Shown here: positions 26,837 to 36,793 of the stretch, piece by piece
Layout: each line of letters begins with the position of its first letter
Numbering within the stretch: position 1 is the stretch's first letter
Assembly (NCBI GenBank): GCA_014727835.1
Contig: WJMT01000122.1
Location: 1 to 57,568 of the forward strand
Direction: 5' to 3'
Length of the DNA: 57,568 nucleotides
Source of the DNA: Candidatus Aminicenantota bacterium
Lineage (GTDB): Bacteria > Acidobacteriota > Aminicenantia > Aminicenantales > Aminicenantaceae
Notes under the pieces: model-generated
What the model was told of the DNA's origin: nothing
Database searches by the model: none
Seen by the model: the letters and a program-made list of their open reading frames with translations, nothing else
Made by a program: the position numbers and the translations under genes

Positions 26837-27820
26837 TCACGCCGGAGAGGCTGTGTGTGTTAAGTTGGATCGGACCGGAAAAGAGCCGGGTATGATTTCA
26901 AATACAGCAGGTGCTTTCCCGATCAATTCTCCGTCCACTTCAATAAGGACATCTTCATGATTTGCTGAGGAGACCTCAATTTTTTTGCCTCTTAAAAAAG
27001 CGATTTTAGAGTGAGTCAGATGAGTCCCCTGATACAAACGCCAGACATTCAGAAAAAATTCTGTCTTCTCCATTCCCTTGACCAAGATGACATCAAAAAA
27101 ACCATCATCCAGACGGGCTAAAGGAGCCACTTTCATTCCTTTGCCAAAGATGCTTCCATTGGATATAGCTCCGATAAGGTAATCATCAGTGGGGTATTCT
27201 TTTCCGTCCACTTTGATGTTCAGTCTCTTGTTTTTGTAAGATATAAAAGTGAAGATCACGGACCTTAAATAAGAAGAGGCTTTTCTTTTCAATCTTTTTT
27301 TTTCCACCTGTTTGACCACTTCAGCTCCGAATCCAAAATCTCCGATGTTCAAGAAGAATCTTTCCTTGGATTCTCCCTTCAGTGATTGATACTGGACTCT
27401 ACCGATATCAATGATGTCAGAGCGGTTATTTTGAGTGATGACTTTGATGGATTGATTCAATTGCGGGGGAATATTCAAACTTTTGCTGAAATCAGAACCG
27501 GTCCCGCTGGGAACGATCCCAAGGGAAGTATCCGGATTTATGATTTTTTTGTTTTCAAAAAAACCATTGGCAATCTCGTTCATGGTCCCGTCTCCGCCCA
27601 CACCAACAATCAATTCGCTTCCCTCTTTAATAGCCGCTCTTGAGATTTCAGTGGCATGAGTCGGCATTTCAGTGAATTCATATTTGAACTCTTTGAAGAA
27701 AGACTTCAGGGCTTCCTGAATCCGGCCCCATTTTTTTCCTGTCTGGCCCTTGTTTGATTCAGGATTGATTATGATCTGAGTCTTTAACCGTTTTTGACTC
27801 TTCGGGAATGTCAACAACAC
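26837..27820 (-). CDS. diacylglycerol/sphingosine kinase-family lipid kinase (YegS/DgkB-like)
   Basis: The DAGK catalytic motifs are present: INPESNKGQTGKKW near the start, GVGGDGTMNEIANG (GGDGT) and IVPSGTGSDFSKSL, followed by a second beta domain with APLARLDDGFFDV. Such enzymes phosphorylate diacylglycerol or related lipids at the membrane. The longest frame has a start at 27886, but that lies deep in the upstream gene and before the conserved region. I choose GTG at 27820, which has GGGAG six bases upstream and gives 327 residues; the start overlaps the upstream gene by about 60 bases. The pair is probably co-transcribed. Confidence 0.85.
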   Translation of the reverse strand: MLLTFPKSQKRLKTQIIINPESNKGQTGKKWGRIQEALKSFFKEFKYEFTEMPTHATEISRAAIKEGSELIVGVGGDGTMNEIANGFFENKKIINPDTSLGIVPSGTGSDFSKSLNIPPQLNQSIKVITQNNRSDIIDIGRVQYQSLKGESKERFFLNIGDFGFGAEVVKQVEKKRLKRKASSYLRSVIFTFISYKNKRLNIKVDGKEYPTDDYLIGAISNGSIFGKGMKVAPLARLDDGFFDVILVKGMEKTEFFLNVWRLYQGTHLTHSKIAFLRGKKIEVSSANHEDVLIEVDGELIGKAPAVFEIIPGSFPVRSNLTHTASPA

Positions 27821-28301
27821 TTTTATCTCCCTGTCTGGCCTGATCTCTTTTGAAAATGGAAACTCCGATAATTCCACCCAGAGCACCGAGAACAGAAAAG
27901 ATCACTGCATTGATCAGGATTCCAAGCAGAATCAGAGAAACAGAAACCTCAGCACCTCCTTTTTCCAACCAGGTTTCCCAGCCAGCCGGCATCTCTTCAG
28001 CATATTGGGCCAGACGTTCCATGACATTGGCAATAAACTTATTAGTGATAGGGGCTAAGGGGATGCTGATCAAAAAATCAGCGGCTGTGGCGACCAGACC
28101 CGAAAAGATCCCCACCACAGTTCCGTCTCCCATAGTCAATGGTTTGGGGGTGTCTTTATTCAGAAAAAAGACAGCGATGATTCCTCCACCGATAATCCAC
28201 AGGCAGCAGAGACAGTTCAACACAGGGACTGCAGAAAGAACTCCAGCCACGCCTCCTCCAATAAGTGCGGGGATTAGCATGTTTGTTCTCTGTTCTTCCA
28301 T
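27759..28301 (-). CDS. glycine-rich integral membrane protein of unknown function
   Basis: I do not recognise a characterised family. The 180-residue protein has about four hydrophobic segments (near 9-25, 30-47, 60-80 and 120-147) rich in Gly, Ala and Ile, with a CLCC cluster near residues 30-33. Its C-terminal tail is hydrophilic and acidic. AGGAGG precedes the ATG. It is followed by the lipid kinase with coding overlap and preceded by a DUF2085 membrane protein 39 bases away, suggesting a membrane-related three-gene operon; this is inference. Confidence 0.7.
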   Translation of the reverse strand: MEEQRTNMLIPALIGGGVAGVLSAVPVLNCLCCLWIIGGGIIAVFFLNKDTPKPLTMGDGTVVGIFSGLVATAADFLISIPLAPITNKFIANVMERLAQYAEEMPAGWETWLEKGGAEVSVSLILLGILINAVIFSVLGALGGIIGVSIFKRDQARQGDKSVVDIPEESKTVKDSDHNQS

Positions 28302-28340
28302 ATGTCCTCCTAACGAAACGTTTTATCCTGATTTATCATT

Positions 28341-28841
28341 TTATTTTGTTTTTTGTTCCTTTTTCAAGGAAAAATGTTTGTGTTCCAAAAACATCTCGGA
28401 AACCCCTGCTATAAAATAATAGGGAAGAATCCACCCCCATATCAATCCGATCACAGCCCTTAACCAATCTGATGTATGCCAGAGACTGAATAGATTAGCT
28501 AAAGTATCGGTTGCAATAGGTATTGAAAGAATCACAAAAAGGAGTTTCTCCGGAGGCTTGACCGTTGTCAATCCATTGATCAGGGGAAAGAGTAAAGTTC
28601 CCAAAAAAAATCCAAAATAAATTCCCAGACACCGGGTGCAAACAGCTAAGGGATTTCCGAACAAATAAAAACAACGGGTTGGATTCTGGTGACAGATGGG
28701 TGAAAAGATAGAATACAAAAAAGCACTCAGCGGCAGATCCAGGTTTTTGAGATAAGGAGCTGAAAAGATGACCATCAGCCATGCACTGATCCCCCCCAAG
28801 GTCCATGCAAACACATTTCGGATTGTTTTGTTTTCAGTCAT
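28341..28841 (-). CDS. DUF2085-family membrane protein
   Basis: The 166-residue protein shows the DUF2085 hallmark: FSPICHQNPTRCFYLFGNPL followed by AVCTRCLGIYFGF, with three conserved cysteines in the pattern CHQ...R...CxRC. About four transmembrane helices are seen. Function of the family is not known. The candidate promoter at 28854-28881 would start transcription about six bases before the ATG, and no Shine-Dalgarno is visible, so the transcript may be nearly leaderless. It leads the reverse-strand set of membrane protein and lipid kinase genes. Confidence 0.8.
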   Translation of the reverse strand: MTENKTIRNVFAWTLGGISAWLMVIFSAPYLKNLDLPLSAFLYSIFSPICHQNPTRCFYLFGNPLAVCTRCLGIYFGFFLGTLLFPLINGLTTVKPPEKLLFVILSIPIATDTLANLFSLWHTSDWLRAVIGLIWGWILPYYFIAGVSEMFLEHKHFSLKKEQKTK

Positions 28842-28853
28842 TTATGCGTATTC

Positions 28854-28881
28854 ATGATAAGAACTGGGATTGAATTGTCAA
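28854..28881 (-). promoter_or_regulatory. candidate reverse-strand promoter for the DUF2085 gene
   Basis: TTGACA, 16 bases and TATCAT on the reverse strand. The -35 box is one half of a perfect palindrome shared with the divergent promoter. Confidence 0.5.
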
Positions 28882-28901
28882 ATAAGAGGAAATATTTGAC
28901 A
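28876..28901. repeat. perfect 9-base inverted repeat between divergent genes
   Basis: TGTCAAATA and TATTTGACA are separated by eight bases. Each arm contains a TTGACA -35 box pointing outward, so two promoters share the site symmetrically. It could also be an operator for a dimeric regulator. Confidence 0.6.
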
Positions 28902-28924
28902 GAAATCCCCTGAAAGTGTAAATT
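28896..28924 (+). promoter_or_regulatory. candidate sigma-70 promoter for the protease-TPR gene
   Basis: TTGACA, 17 bases and TAAATT. The transcript would have a leader of about 85 bases before the start at 29019, which has AAGGAGG. Confidence 0.45.
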
Positions 28925-29018
28925 TGTTTGTAAGGTTTGATATGAAAAAACGTATAAAATCATTACCTCATTTTTATAAAATCATGTATAATTTCTCATT
29001 CTATAGTAAGGAGGCCCA

Positions 29019-30869
29019 ATGAATAAAAAAAGAATTCTTATTGTTTTTGGTGTGATTCTCCTGATTTTTCCGTTTTTCCTGCATTCCCAGGAAGCAGCGG
29101 AGAACACAGAACAGCAAGCCTTAAAGATCTTCAATAAATACAAAGAGAGTATCATTTCTCTGAAATCGATCGGAGAAGACGGCAGTGTTCTGTACAATGG
29201 ATCCGGATTTGCAGTGGGAGAAAAGATCATTGCCACCAATTATCACCTCATCAGCCAAGCCACAGAAATCGAAGGCACCACCGTTGATGGAAAAAACGTT
29301 AAAATCAAAGGGCTGATCGATCATGACAAAGAAAGCAATATCGCTCTTTTGGAAATAAACAAAAAACCTCCTGTCCCTCCATTAGGAGACTTTGATTCCC
29401 TGGAGTTTGGAAGTTCTGTCTTCTTGATCGGAGCCAACCAAATCGGTCAACTCAGGGCTTTTCCAGGAGAAATCATCAACATTGCCGCATCTCCCACCAA
29501 TATAAAAGTCGCAGACTCAAGCATCTCAGCGGGGGATGAAACCAGCGGGGGACCGGTGTTTGATAAAAATGGAATGATTGTGGGAATTATTTTTTATCCG
29601 GAAAGTTCTTCTTCTAAAGTCATCATCCCCGTATCTGTATTGGACCGAGTGAATAAAAACGCATCCTCAGAAAAAATAAAAAAAGTTGATCCTGTCGATT
29701 ATTTTTCGACTCCTGAAGGAGCCTATTTCACTGGCCACTCCTTTGCTGCAATCAACAACATGATGATCGCTGAAGATAATCTGAAAAAAGTGGTTGAACA
29801 AAAGCCAGATGACATACAAACAAAAATGATTCTCGCTGAAGTGTACACAAGAAGCAGAGCCTATTCCTCTGCTGTATCAACTTATCAAGATATCGTGAGA
29901 ATGAACCCCGAATCAGATGAAGCTAATTTAAAAATGGGGACTGTGTACATTGATATGAGGAAGTGGAAAGAAGCCATCTCTCCTCTGGAAAAAGCCATTG
30001 AATTGAACCCCGATAACACGGATTCTTACTACAATATAGCCCGTGCTTATGAAGAATTGAAAAATCATGAAAAAGCTGCAGAAAACTATAAAAAGTATAT
30101 TGAATCCAAACCTCAAGACCTCAAAGATGCCTACCTCAGACTGGGGATTGCGCAGCTGGAGACAGAACAATACCAGGGAGCTGCGGAAGCCCTGGAACAA
30201 GCAGCAAAAAACAATCCTGACAACACCAATCTGAAATACAGACTTGCTGAGACATATCAGAAAATCGATCAATTTGACAAAGCTGCAGATGTCTACACCC
30301 AACTGGCAAAAAGCAACCCCGAAGAAGCCAATGCCTACTACAACATGATGATCAAGATGTATGATGAAGCCCAAATGCCTGACAAAGCCATCCAATCTGC
30401 AAAAAAATTGATTGAACTCGAACCGGACAGTGCGGATGCTTATTACAATGTCGGTTACATGTATATGAAGCAGGAACAGTATCAAGAAGCCATTCCCATC
30501 TTCCAAAAAGCCATTGAAATCAATCCCAACATGGAATTTGCATACATGAATCTCGCTGTCTGTTATTCAAAAATCAATCAGTTCACCAACTCTATTCAGA
30601 CCTTAAAAAATCTCGTAGAAAAACAACCCAATAACTCTGACGCCTGGTTGTCTATTGCTGTCAACTATTTGAAAATGAAGAGATGGCGGTCCGCCATTGA
30701 ACCGCTTAGAAAGACCATTGAATTGGAACCTAAAAACGCTCAAGCCTACTACAATTTGGGAATCGCTTATCTGAACTTAAGAGATAATGACAGCGCACGG
30801 CAAGTGTATCTGCAGCTCAAGCAAATCAATCCTGAGATGGCGAGAAGACTTTTAAAGTATTTCAGATAA
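29019..30869 (+). CDS. exported trypsin-like protease domain fused to TPR repeats
   Basis: A signal peptide (about 1-24) is followed by an S1C-like domain (about 35-220). Then come about ten tetratricopeptide repeats (about 235-610) with YYNxGxAYxxx-type motifs. The domain has His76 in IATNYHLIS and Ser176 in DETSGGPVFD. Where DegP-type enzymes have the catalytic Asp (SDIALI) this protein has Asn107 in SNIALLE, so the triad may be incomplete. Two extra residues precede the serine compared with usual GxSGG sequences. The fold is clear; activity is uncertain, and TPRs suggest a periplasmic scaffold. The gene stands alone before tRNA-Leu. Confidence 0.85.
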   Translation: MNKKRILIVFGVILLIFPFFLHSQEAAENTEQQALKIFNKYKESIISLKSIGEDGSVLYNGSGFAVGEKIIATNYHLISQATEIEGTTVDGKNVKIKGLIDHDKESNIALLEINKKPPVPPLGDFDSLEFGSSVFLIGANQIGQLRAFPGEIINIAASPTNIKVADSSISAGDETSGGPVFDKNGMIVGIIFYPESSSSKVIIPVSVLDRVNKNASSEKIKKVDPVDYFSTPEGAYFTGHSFAAINNMMIAEDNLKKVVEQKPDDIQTKMILAEVYTRSRAYSSAVSTYQDIVRMNPESDEANLKMGTVYIDMRKWKEAISPLEKAIELNPDNTDSYYNIARAYEELKNHEKAAENYKKYIESKPQDLKDAYLRLGIAQLETEQYQGAAEALEQAAKNNPDNTNLKYRLAETYQKIDQFDKAADVYTQLAKSNPEEANAYYNMMIKMYDEAQMPDKAIQSAKKLIELEPDSADAYYNVGYMYMKQEQYQEAIPIFQKAIEINPNMEFAYMNLAVCYSKINQFTNSIQTLKNLVEKQPNNSDAWLSIAVNYLKMKRWRSAIEPLRKTIELEPKNAQAYYNLGIAYLNLRDNDSARQVYLQLKQINPEMARRLLKYFR

Positions 30870-30918
30870 AATGATTTTCTGAAATTTCTTATTTGTAATT
30901 TTTGAGTTTCTGGTTCCA

Positions 30919-30947
30919 TTGACAAACAAACAAACCTATGGTACAAG
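30919..30947 (+). promoter_or_regulatory. candidate promoter for tRNA-Leu
   Basis: TTGACA, 17 bases and TACAAG lie about 85 bases before the tRNA. The -10 box is weak. Confidence 0.4.
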
Positions 30948-31032
30948 GTAACTTCAGTTTCTAAAACCCATAAGCTGCTTTTATCCTCTTTCATATCTTG
31001 AGGCTTTAAGACCAAAAGGCACGCAAAAAAGA

Positions 31033-31117
31033 GGGCAGGTGGCGAAATTGGCATACGCGCTAGGCTTAGGACCTAGTTCCTGATGAAGGAGTGCGGGTTC
31101 GAGTCCCGCTCTGCCCA
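31033..31117 (+). tRNA. tRNA-Leu (UAG anticodon)
   Basis: An 85-base class II tRNA. The acceptor stem GGGCAG pairs with CTGCCC, followed by discriminator A at 31117. The anticodon arm is CTAGG-CTTAGGA-CCTAG with anticodon TAG at 31067-31069. The variable arm and GGTTCGA T loop are present. CCA is not encoded (TTA follows). No direct repeat of the 3' end, as left by an integrated element, is visible nearby. The trigger factor gene begins 26 bases downstream. Confidence 0.93.
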
Positions 31118-31143
31118 TTAAAACATTTATTAAAAAAATACAG

Positions 31144-32421
31144 ATGAACAAAGAACCAAAAAAAATGAAGAAAACGAATGATTGCCAAAAAGAAATGAAG
31201 ATCACGATTCCAGAAGAACAAGTGAACAAAGAATACCAAAAAGCTTTAAGCCACTTTTCAGGTCAGGCAAAAATCAAAGGATTTCGTCAAGGAAAAGCAC
31301 CTATAGACCTGGTCAAACAGATGTATCAGGAAGACATCAAAAATGCCATCATCAACAACCTCGCTCCCCAGGCCATCAATAAAGCTTTTTCAGAAAAAAA
31401 ACTGAATCCAGTCTCATCTCCTGTCATCACAGACCTGGATTATCAAGAAGGCAAAGCTCTGAATCTGACTTTCCGGTTTGAAGTGTGGCCTGAATTCGAT
31501 CTCCCCCCATATAAAAACATCACAGTCAAAAAAGAGGAAACAGATGTGTCCTCCAAGGATGTGGACAAATCTCTGGAAGATCTGCGTGAAAAATCAGCAA
31601 AATTCAATTCTGTGGAGAACAGAGGTGCGGATCAAGATGATTATGTCTTTGCTGAAATCAAGGGAATGGATCTAGAGACAAAAAAAATGCTTCCCACAGA
31701 GAAAACAGTTGTTTTGGTGGGGCATCCTGATAATGAAAAGTCTCTCAATGAAGCCCTGCAAGGAATGAAAGCCGAAGAGCAGAAAAAATTCACGGTTGAA
31801 TATCCCAATGACCATAAAAACAAAAGACTGGCAGGAAAAACAATTCAATACACCGTCCAAGTTTTGTCCATCAAAGTCAAATCCCTGCCAGAGCTCAATG
31901 ATGACTTTGCCAAGGATCTCGGTGAATTCAAGGACCTGAAATCTTTAAAACAAGAAATCAAAAAAGAATTGAGATCTGCTAAAAAGAACCATTCCCAGCA
32001 AAGCCTCACTGAAAAAATCATGTCTCAGATATCAGACAAAGTTGACATTGATCTACCCGAAACAATGGTACAGCAGGAAACAAGGTCAAACATAGAAAGG
32101 GTCTTGTCGTCCCGGCCTCAAGGCCAGCAGAAACTCAGTGCACAGGAAATGGACAAGCTCAAAAAAGACGCCCAGAAAAAGGCAAAGGATTCTATAAAGA
32201 ATCATCTGATCTTGAACAAAATATCTGAAAAAGAAAACATTGAAATTTCAGATGAAGAGCTGGAAAAAGAATACAAATCTCTGGCGGAAACAAACAAAGT
32301 GCCTGTTGCGAGGATCAAAGAATACATGAACCAGGAAGGCAGAAAAGACAATTTAAAGCAAAACCTGCGAATAAGAAAGACTATTGACTTTATCATCGAT
32401 AATGCTAAAATAGAAGGGTAA
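31144..32421 (+). CDS. tig: trigger factor ribosome-associated chaperone
   Basis: Trigger factor binds ribosomes and shields nascent chains. The ribosome-docking signature [14 protein letters not shown] is near residues 42-55. A PPIase-like FKBP domain (about 150-240) follows, and then the helical C-terminal domain with [16 protein letters not shown] and [20 protein letters not shown]. The 425-residue length is normal. It opens the tig-clpP-clpX-lon gene order found in many bacteria, with eight bases before clpP. It lies 26 bases after tRNA-Leu, so it may be read from the tRNA promoter. Confidence 0.94.
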   Translation: MNKEPKKMKKTNDCQKEMKITIPEEQVNKEYQKALSHFSGQAKIKGFRQGKAPIDLVKQMYQEDIKNAIINNLAPQAINKAFSEKKLNPVSSPVITDLDYQEGKALNLTFRFEVWPEFDLPPYKNITVKKEETDVSSKDVDKSLEDLREKSAKFNSVENRGADQDDYVFAEIKGMDLETKKMLPTEKTVVLVGHPDNEKSLNEALQGMKAEEQKKFTVEYPNDHKNKRLAGKTIQYTVQVLSIKVKSLPELNDDFAKDLGEFKDLKSLKQEIKKELRSAKKNHSQQSLTEKIMSQISDKVDIDLPETMVQQETRSNIERVLSSRPQGQQKLSAQEMDKLKKDAQKKAKDSIKNHLILNKISEKENIEISDEELEKEYKSLAETNKVPVARIKEYMNQEGRKDNLKQNLRIRKTIDFIIDNAKIEG

Positions 32422-32429
32422 TATTCCTC

Positions 32430-33026
32430 ATGATACAAATCCCCTTTATTGTTGATAAAGAAGGAAAAAACGAACGCACATATGATATCTATTCGCGATT
32501 ACTGAAAGATAACATCATTTTCATCGGAACTGAGATCAATGATAATGTTGCCAATTCTGTTATCGCTCAAATGCTTTATCTGGAAGCGAAAAATGAAAAC
32601 AACATGATTTCCGTATACATCAATTCTGCGGGAGGAAGCATCACAGCCGGTTTAGGGATCTATGACACCATGCAATATATCAATTCAGAAATTTCAACCA
32701 TCTGCGTAGGCCAAGCATCCAGTATGGCCGCTGTCCTGCTTGCTGCAGGCACGAGAAACAAACGTTTTGCACTTCCTAACTCCCGAATCATCATCCATCA
32801 ACCCTTTGGAGGATTCAAAGGACAAGCGACTGATATCGCCATTCAAGCCAAGGAGATTTTACGGATGCGGGAAACCATCAATCAGATCCTCAGGAAACAC
32901 ACTCGTCAATCCAAAAAGAAAATCGAAGAAGATATGGAAAGAGATTTCATCATGACTCCGGAACAAGCTGAAGAATACGGCATCATTGACAGTATCATTT
33001 CGTCAAAGAAACAAAAAGACAAATAA
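32430..33026 (+). CDS. clpP: ClpP protease subunit
   Basis: This is the serine peptidase barrel of the ClpXP machine. The catalytic triad is visible: Ser98 in [11 protein letters not shown], His123 in [11 protein letters not shown] and Asp near 172 in [15 protein letters not shown]. The 198-residue length is normal and the N-terminus is short. The start lies eight bases after tig. clpX follows 30 bases downstream. Confidence 0.96.
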   Translation: MIQIPFIVDKEGKNERTYDIYSRLLKDNIIFIGTEINDNVANSVIAQMLYLEAKNENNMISVYINSAGGSITAGLGIYDTMQYINSEISTICVGQASSMAAVLLAAGTRNKRFALPNSRIIIHQPFGGFKGQATDIAIQAKEILRMRETINQILRKHTRQSKKKIEEDMERDFIMTPEQAEEYGIIDSIISSKKQKDK

Positions 33027-33056
33027 GTGTGGATTTATTCTTTATGAAGCAAAAAC

Positions 33057-34307
33057 ATGGATGAAAATAAAAAAAATTTAGCCAAATGCAACTTTTGCAA
33101 CCGCCATCAAGGTCTGGTGAATAAACTCATTGCCGGACCGCATGGTGTTTATATCTGCGATAATTGTGTGAGAGTGGCTCATTCCATCATCTATACCGAG
33201 AAACAAAAGAAAAAAGAAGAAGGAGAAGAGAAACATGAAAAATTTCTCACGCCCACTGAACTGAAACAATCGCTGGACCAATACATCATCAGTCAAAATG
33301 ACGCAAAAAAGAAGATTGCCGTTGCTGTGTATAATCATTACAAAAGAATCAATTCGCGTCTTCAAAACGATGATGTAGAGATCCTAAAAAGCAATATACT
33401 GCTCATTGGTCCCACAGGCACTGGGAAAACGCTCATGGCTCAATCTTTAGCCAAGATCCTGTCGGTTCCTTTTGCCATCACAGATGCCACCACTCTTACA
33501 GAAGCCGGATATGTGGGTGAAGATGTGGAAAACATCATACTCAAATTGTTTCAGTCTGCCAACGGAGACATAGAAAAAACAAAAAAAGGGATTGTGTATA
33601 TAGACGAAATAGACAAAATCGGGCGAAAAACTGACAGTCCCTCCATAACTCGGGATGTCTCTGGTGAGGGAGTCCAGCAGGCTCTTCTCAAAATCATTGA
33701 AGGAACGATTGCGAATGTGCCTCCTCAGGGAGGGAGAAAGCATCCCCAGCAAAAATACATTCCTATTGACACCAATGACATCCTGTTCATCATGGGAGGA
33801 ACATTCAACGGACTGGATGATATAATCCAGGAGAGAATGGGCAAATCATCGGTAGGATTCAAATATGGCGCCCAAGACAGGTCACCGGAAAAGAAAAAAG
33901 AAATGATGGATCATGTGATCCCGCAAGACCTCATTAAATTCGGATTGATCCCTGAATTGGTTGGACGAATCCCTATCGTCTCTGTTTTGTCTGAACTGAC
34001 CAACCAAGATCTGGTGAATATCCTCACCAAACCCAAAAATGCCATCATCAAGCAGTATCAGAGATTATTTGAGATGGAAGATGTGAAACTCAAATTCACT
34101 AAGGGAGCCCTGGAAGCCGTGGCTCATAAATCCACGGAAAGAGAAATGGGAGCCAGAGGACTGAGGAGTATTATAGAGGAACTGATGTTGGATATTATGT
34201 TTCACCTTCCTTCTCAAGAAAAGCCGGATCAGATCAAAGTGACAAAAAAAATGATTGAAAATAACGTATTGGAATATGATAAACTCAAAAAAGCAGTCGG
34301 GGTGTAA
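33057..34307 (+). CDS. clpX: ClpX unfoldase ATPase
   Basis: ClpX unfolds tagged substrates for ClpP. The N-terminal zinc-binding domain has C11, C14, C34 and C37. Walker A is GPTGTGKT (about 118-125), Walker B lies in [13 protein letters not shown], and the ClpP-binding loop region contains IGF-type elements near [11 protein letters not shown]. The ClpX-specific [11 protein letters not shown] and RGLRSIIEE segments are present, and 416 residues is normal. Its stop codon shares one base with the lon start (TAATG), so lon is translationally coupled. Confidence 0.96.
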   Translation: MDENKKNLAKCNFCNRHQGLVNKLIAGPHGVYICDNCVRVAHSIIYTEKQKKKEEGEEKHEKFLTPTELKQSLDQYIISQNDAKKKIAVAVYNHYKRINSRLQNDDVEILKSNILLIGPTGTGKTLMAQSLAKILSVPFAITDATTLTEAGYVGEDVENIILKLFQSANGDIEKTKKGIVYIDEIDKIGRKTDSPSITRDVSGEGVQQALLKIIEGTIANVPPQGGRKHPQQKYIPIDTNDILFIMGGTFNGLDDIIQERMGKSSVGFKYGAQDRSPEKKKEMMDHVIPQDLIKFGLIPELVGRIPIVSVLSELTNQDLVNILTKPKNAIIKQYQRLFEMEDVKLKFTKGALEAVAHKSTEREMGARGLRSIIEELMLDIMFHLPSQEKPDQIKVTKKMIENNVLEYDKLKKAVGV

Positions 34308-36736
34308 TGATGCAAAAAGATCAAAAGAACAAAAAACTTAAAAAGATTCCATTGATTCCCTTAAGAGATTTAGTGGTGTTTCCCTCCACGCTGGTGCCTT
34401 TCATTATTGGCCGAAATTCCTCTATAGAAGCTTTAGAAAAAGCCTCTTCCGATGAAAAAATGCTTTTTCTCTCTACTCAATTGGATGCTTCACTGAACAA
34501 TCCTCAACCCAAAGATGTCTATACTTTTGGAGTCATTGCAAAAATCATCCGTGTGGTCCGTATTGATGAAAAAAACCTCAAGGTCATTGTGGAAGGAAAA
34601 AAGAGAGCCCGGATCATTGAATACACTCAATCATACCCCTATTACGAAGTGCTGGCCAAGGAAATAAAACAGACCAAAGCCGGTGATGACAAATCCATGA
34701 ACGAATCTTTAAAAAGAGTCCTCAGCCTTTTTGAAGACTATTTGAAACTGACCAAACATTCCAATTTTGAATCCATCATTCCGGCTTTAAGGGAAAACAC
34801 TCCGGAAAGAATCTCTGATATCATCTCTTCTCATCTGCACATCAACGTGGATGAAAAGCAGAACCTACTTGAGACCATCAATCCTTTAGAAAGGATCAGG
34901 CGGCTGAATTTTGTCATTGAAAGCGAAATCCTCAAGATTCATTCAAAAATGAGAAAAGACGGAAAATCATCGCCCAAGAAAAAGAAACCATTTCCCGGAA
35001 GTGGACAAAAAATATTCACTACCAGCATGAATAAAAAGAAAGACAGAAAAGCAAACGAAATCGAAGAGTTGAAGAAAAAAATCCAGAAAGCCAAAATGCC
35101 CAAAGCAGCCGAACAAAAAGCCATGGAAGAAATCGAGCGCTTAGAAGTGATGCCGCCCATGTCAGCAGAGGCCACGGTGAGCCGCAATTATCTAGAGTGG
35201 ATCACCTCTCTTCCATGGAATAAAAAGTCGAGAGAAAAAAGAGATATCAAAAAAGCTGAAAAGATTCTCGATGAAGACCATTATGGCTTGGAAAAAGTCA
35301 AAGAAAGGATCCTAGAGTATTTGTCCCTTCGTCAGCTTGTAAAAAATCCCAAAGGAGTGATCCTCGGGTTGGTAGGACCCCCAGGAGTGGGCAAGAGCTC
35401 TTTGGGACAATCCATTGCTCGGGCCACTGGACGTAAATTCGTCAGGTTGTCATTAGGAGGAGTCCGGGATGAAGCTGAAATCAGAGGACACCGGAGGACT
35501 TATATTGGAGCTTATCCGGGAAGAATGATCCAGATGATCAAAAAAGCCGGAACTAAAAATCCTGTGTTTCTGCTGGACGAAGTGGATAAGATGAGTGTGG
35601 ATTTCAGGGGAGACCCCTCTTCAGCTCTTATGGAAGTGCTGGATCCTGAACAAAACAGCACTTTTTTAGACCACTACATTGACACGGAATTCGACCTGTC
35701 TCAAGTGATGTTCATTGTGACCGCTAATGTGCTCAAGACCATTCCCGCTCCTTTGATCGATCGGATGGAAATGATCCGTATTCCTGGCTACACTGAAGAA
35801 GAAAAACTGCAAATCGGAAAAAAATTCCTGCTTCCCAAACAATTGAAATCTCACGGACTGAAAAAATCCAACATCAAAATATCAGATAAAACTTTAAAAA
35901 AGCTCATTGGCGACTACACGAGAGAAGCCGGAGTCCGAAATCTGGAACGTGAGCTGACATCCATATGCCGAAAAGTGGTGAAAAAAGTAGTGACCAAGGG
36001 AAAAGGTTACCAGGAATACATCCCTCCAAAAAAATTGGAGAAATACCTTGGGATCCCTCGCTACCGCCGTTCCGGTATTGACAAAAAGGATGAAATCGGA
36101 GTGGCCATTGGAATGGCATGGACTGAATTCGGAGGAGAGCTGTTGACCTTTGAGGTCACCAAAGTCCACGGAAAAGGAAACTTCACCTATACCGGTCAAT
36201 TGGGAGAAATCATGCAGGAATCAGCCCAGGCAGCTTTCAGCTATGTCAAGGGAAAGATTTATGAATTGAATATTGCCAAAAACCTTCACAAAAAGTTTGA
36301 TATTCATATTCATGTTCCCGAAGCTTCCACTCCCAAAGAAGGACCTTCTGCCGGAATCACTTTAGCGACCTCTATCATCTCCCTGCTGACCAATATTCCT
36401 GTCACTAAAAAAGTGGCTATGAGCGGGGAGCTGACCTTAAAAGGAAAAGTGCTTCCTGTAGGCGGAATCAAAGAAAAACTTCTGGCCGCCCATAGAGAAG
36501 GGATCAAAGAAGCAGTTCTTCCTTTAGACAACATGTGTGATTTGAAGGATATTCCAAAGAAAATCAAACAAGCCATGAAGATCCATTTTGTGGAAACCAT
36601 GGACGAAGTTCTAAAAATCGCTCTGACCAAAGAATTTTCTTTTGACAAGGAAGGAAAAAATAAACTTCCTATCAAAGCGGATATCAATGAAGAAAACAAG
36701 AACAAAGAATCACAGGATTCCTCAGTAACTCATTGA
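34307..36736 (+). CDS. lon: ATP-dependent protease Lon
   Basis: Lon degrades damaged and regulatory proteins. The N-terminal substrate domain begins IPLIPLRDLVVFPSTLVP. The AAA+ module has Walker A GPPGVGKSS (357-365) and Walker B VFLLDEVDKM. The protease domain has catalytic Ser681 in KEGPSAGIT and the lysine of GGIKEKLLAAHREG. Length (809 residues) is normal for LonA. A Lys-rich segment (about 222-250) separates the N-domain from the ATPase. It is the last gene of the tig-clpP-clpX-lon run; rho follows 57 bases later. Confidence 0.96.
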   Translation: MMQKDQKNKKLKKIPLIPLRDLVVFPSTLVPFIIGRNSSIEALEKASSDEKMLFLSTQLDASLNNPQPKDVYTFGVIAKIIRVVRIDEKNLKVIVEGKKRARIIEYTQSYPYYEVLAKEIKQTKAGDDKSMNESLKRVLSLFEDYLKLTKHSNFESIIPALRENTPERISDIISSHLHINVDEKQNLLETINPLERIRRLNFVIESEILKIHSKMRKDGKSSPKKKKPFPGSGQKIFTTSMNKKKDRKANEIEELKKKIQKAKMPKAAEQKAMEEIERLEVMPPMSAEATVSRNYLEWITSLPWNKKSREKRDIKKAEKILDEDHYGLEKVKERILEYLSLRQLVKNPKGVILGLVGPPGVGKSSLGQSIARATGRKFVRLSLGGVRDEAEIRGHRRTYIGAYPGRMIQMIKKAGTKNPVFLLDEVDKMSVDFRGDPSSALMEVLDPEQNSTFLDHYIDTEFDLSQVMFIVTANVLKTIPAPLIDRMEMIRIPGYTEEEKLQIGKKFLLPKQLKSHGLKKSNIKISDKTLKKLIGDYTREAGVRNLERELTSICRKVVKKVVTKGKGYQEYIPPKKLEKYLGIPRYRRSGIDKKDEIGVAIGMAWTEFGGELLTFEVTKVHGKGNFTYTGQLGEIMQESAQAAFSYVKGKIYELNIAKNLHKKFDIHIHVPEASTPKEGPSAGITLATSIISLLTNIPVTKKVAMSGELTLKGKVLPVGGIKEKLLAAHREGIKEAVLPLDNMCDLKDIPKKIKQAMKIHFVETMDEVLKIALTKEFSFDKEGKNKLPIKADINEENKNKESQDSSVTH

Positions 36737-36793
36737 TCTGAATATCATTTTGAGCAATTTCATATATCAAAAAACAATTTAAGAGGTAAAAAA

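Noticed and set aside
29928-30506. Long open frame antisense to the TPR region
   Set aside because: It arises from repeat-biased codon use in the TPR array and has no start signal.
31033-31117. tRNA-Leu as an integration site
   Set aside because: No integrase gene or repeat of the tRNA 3' end is seen downstream.
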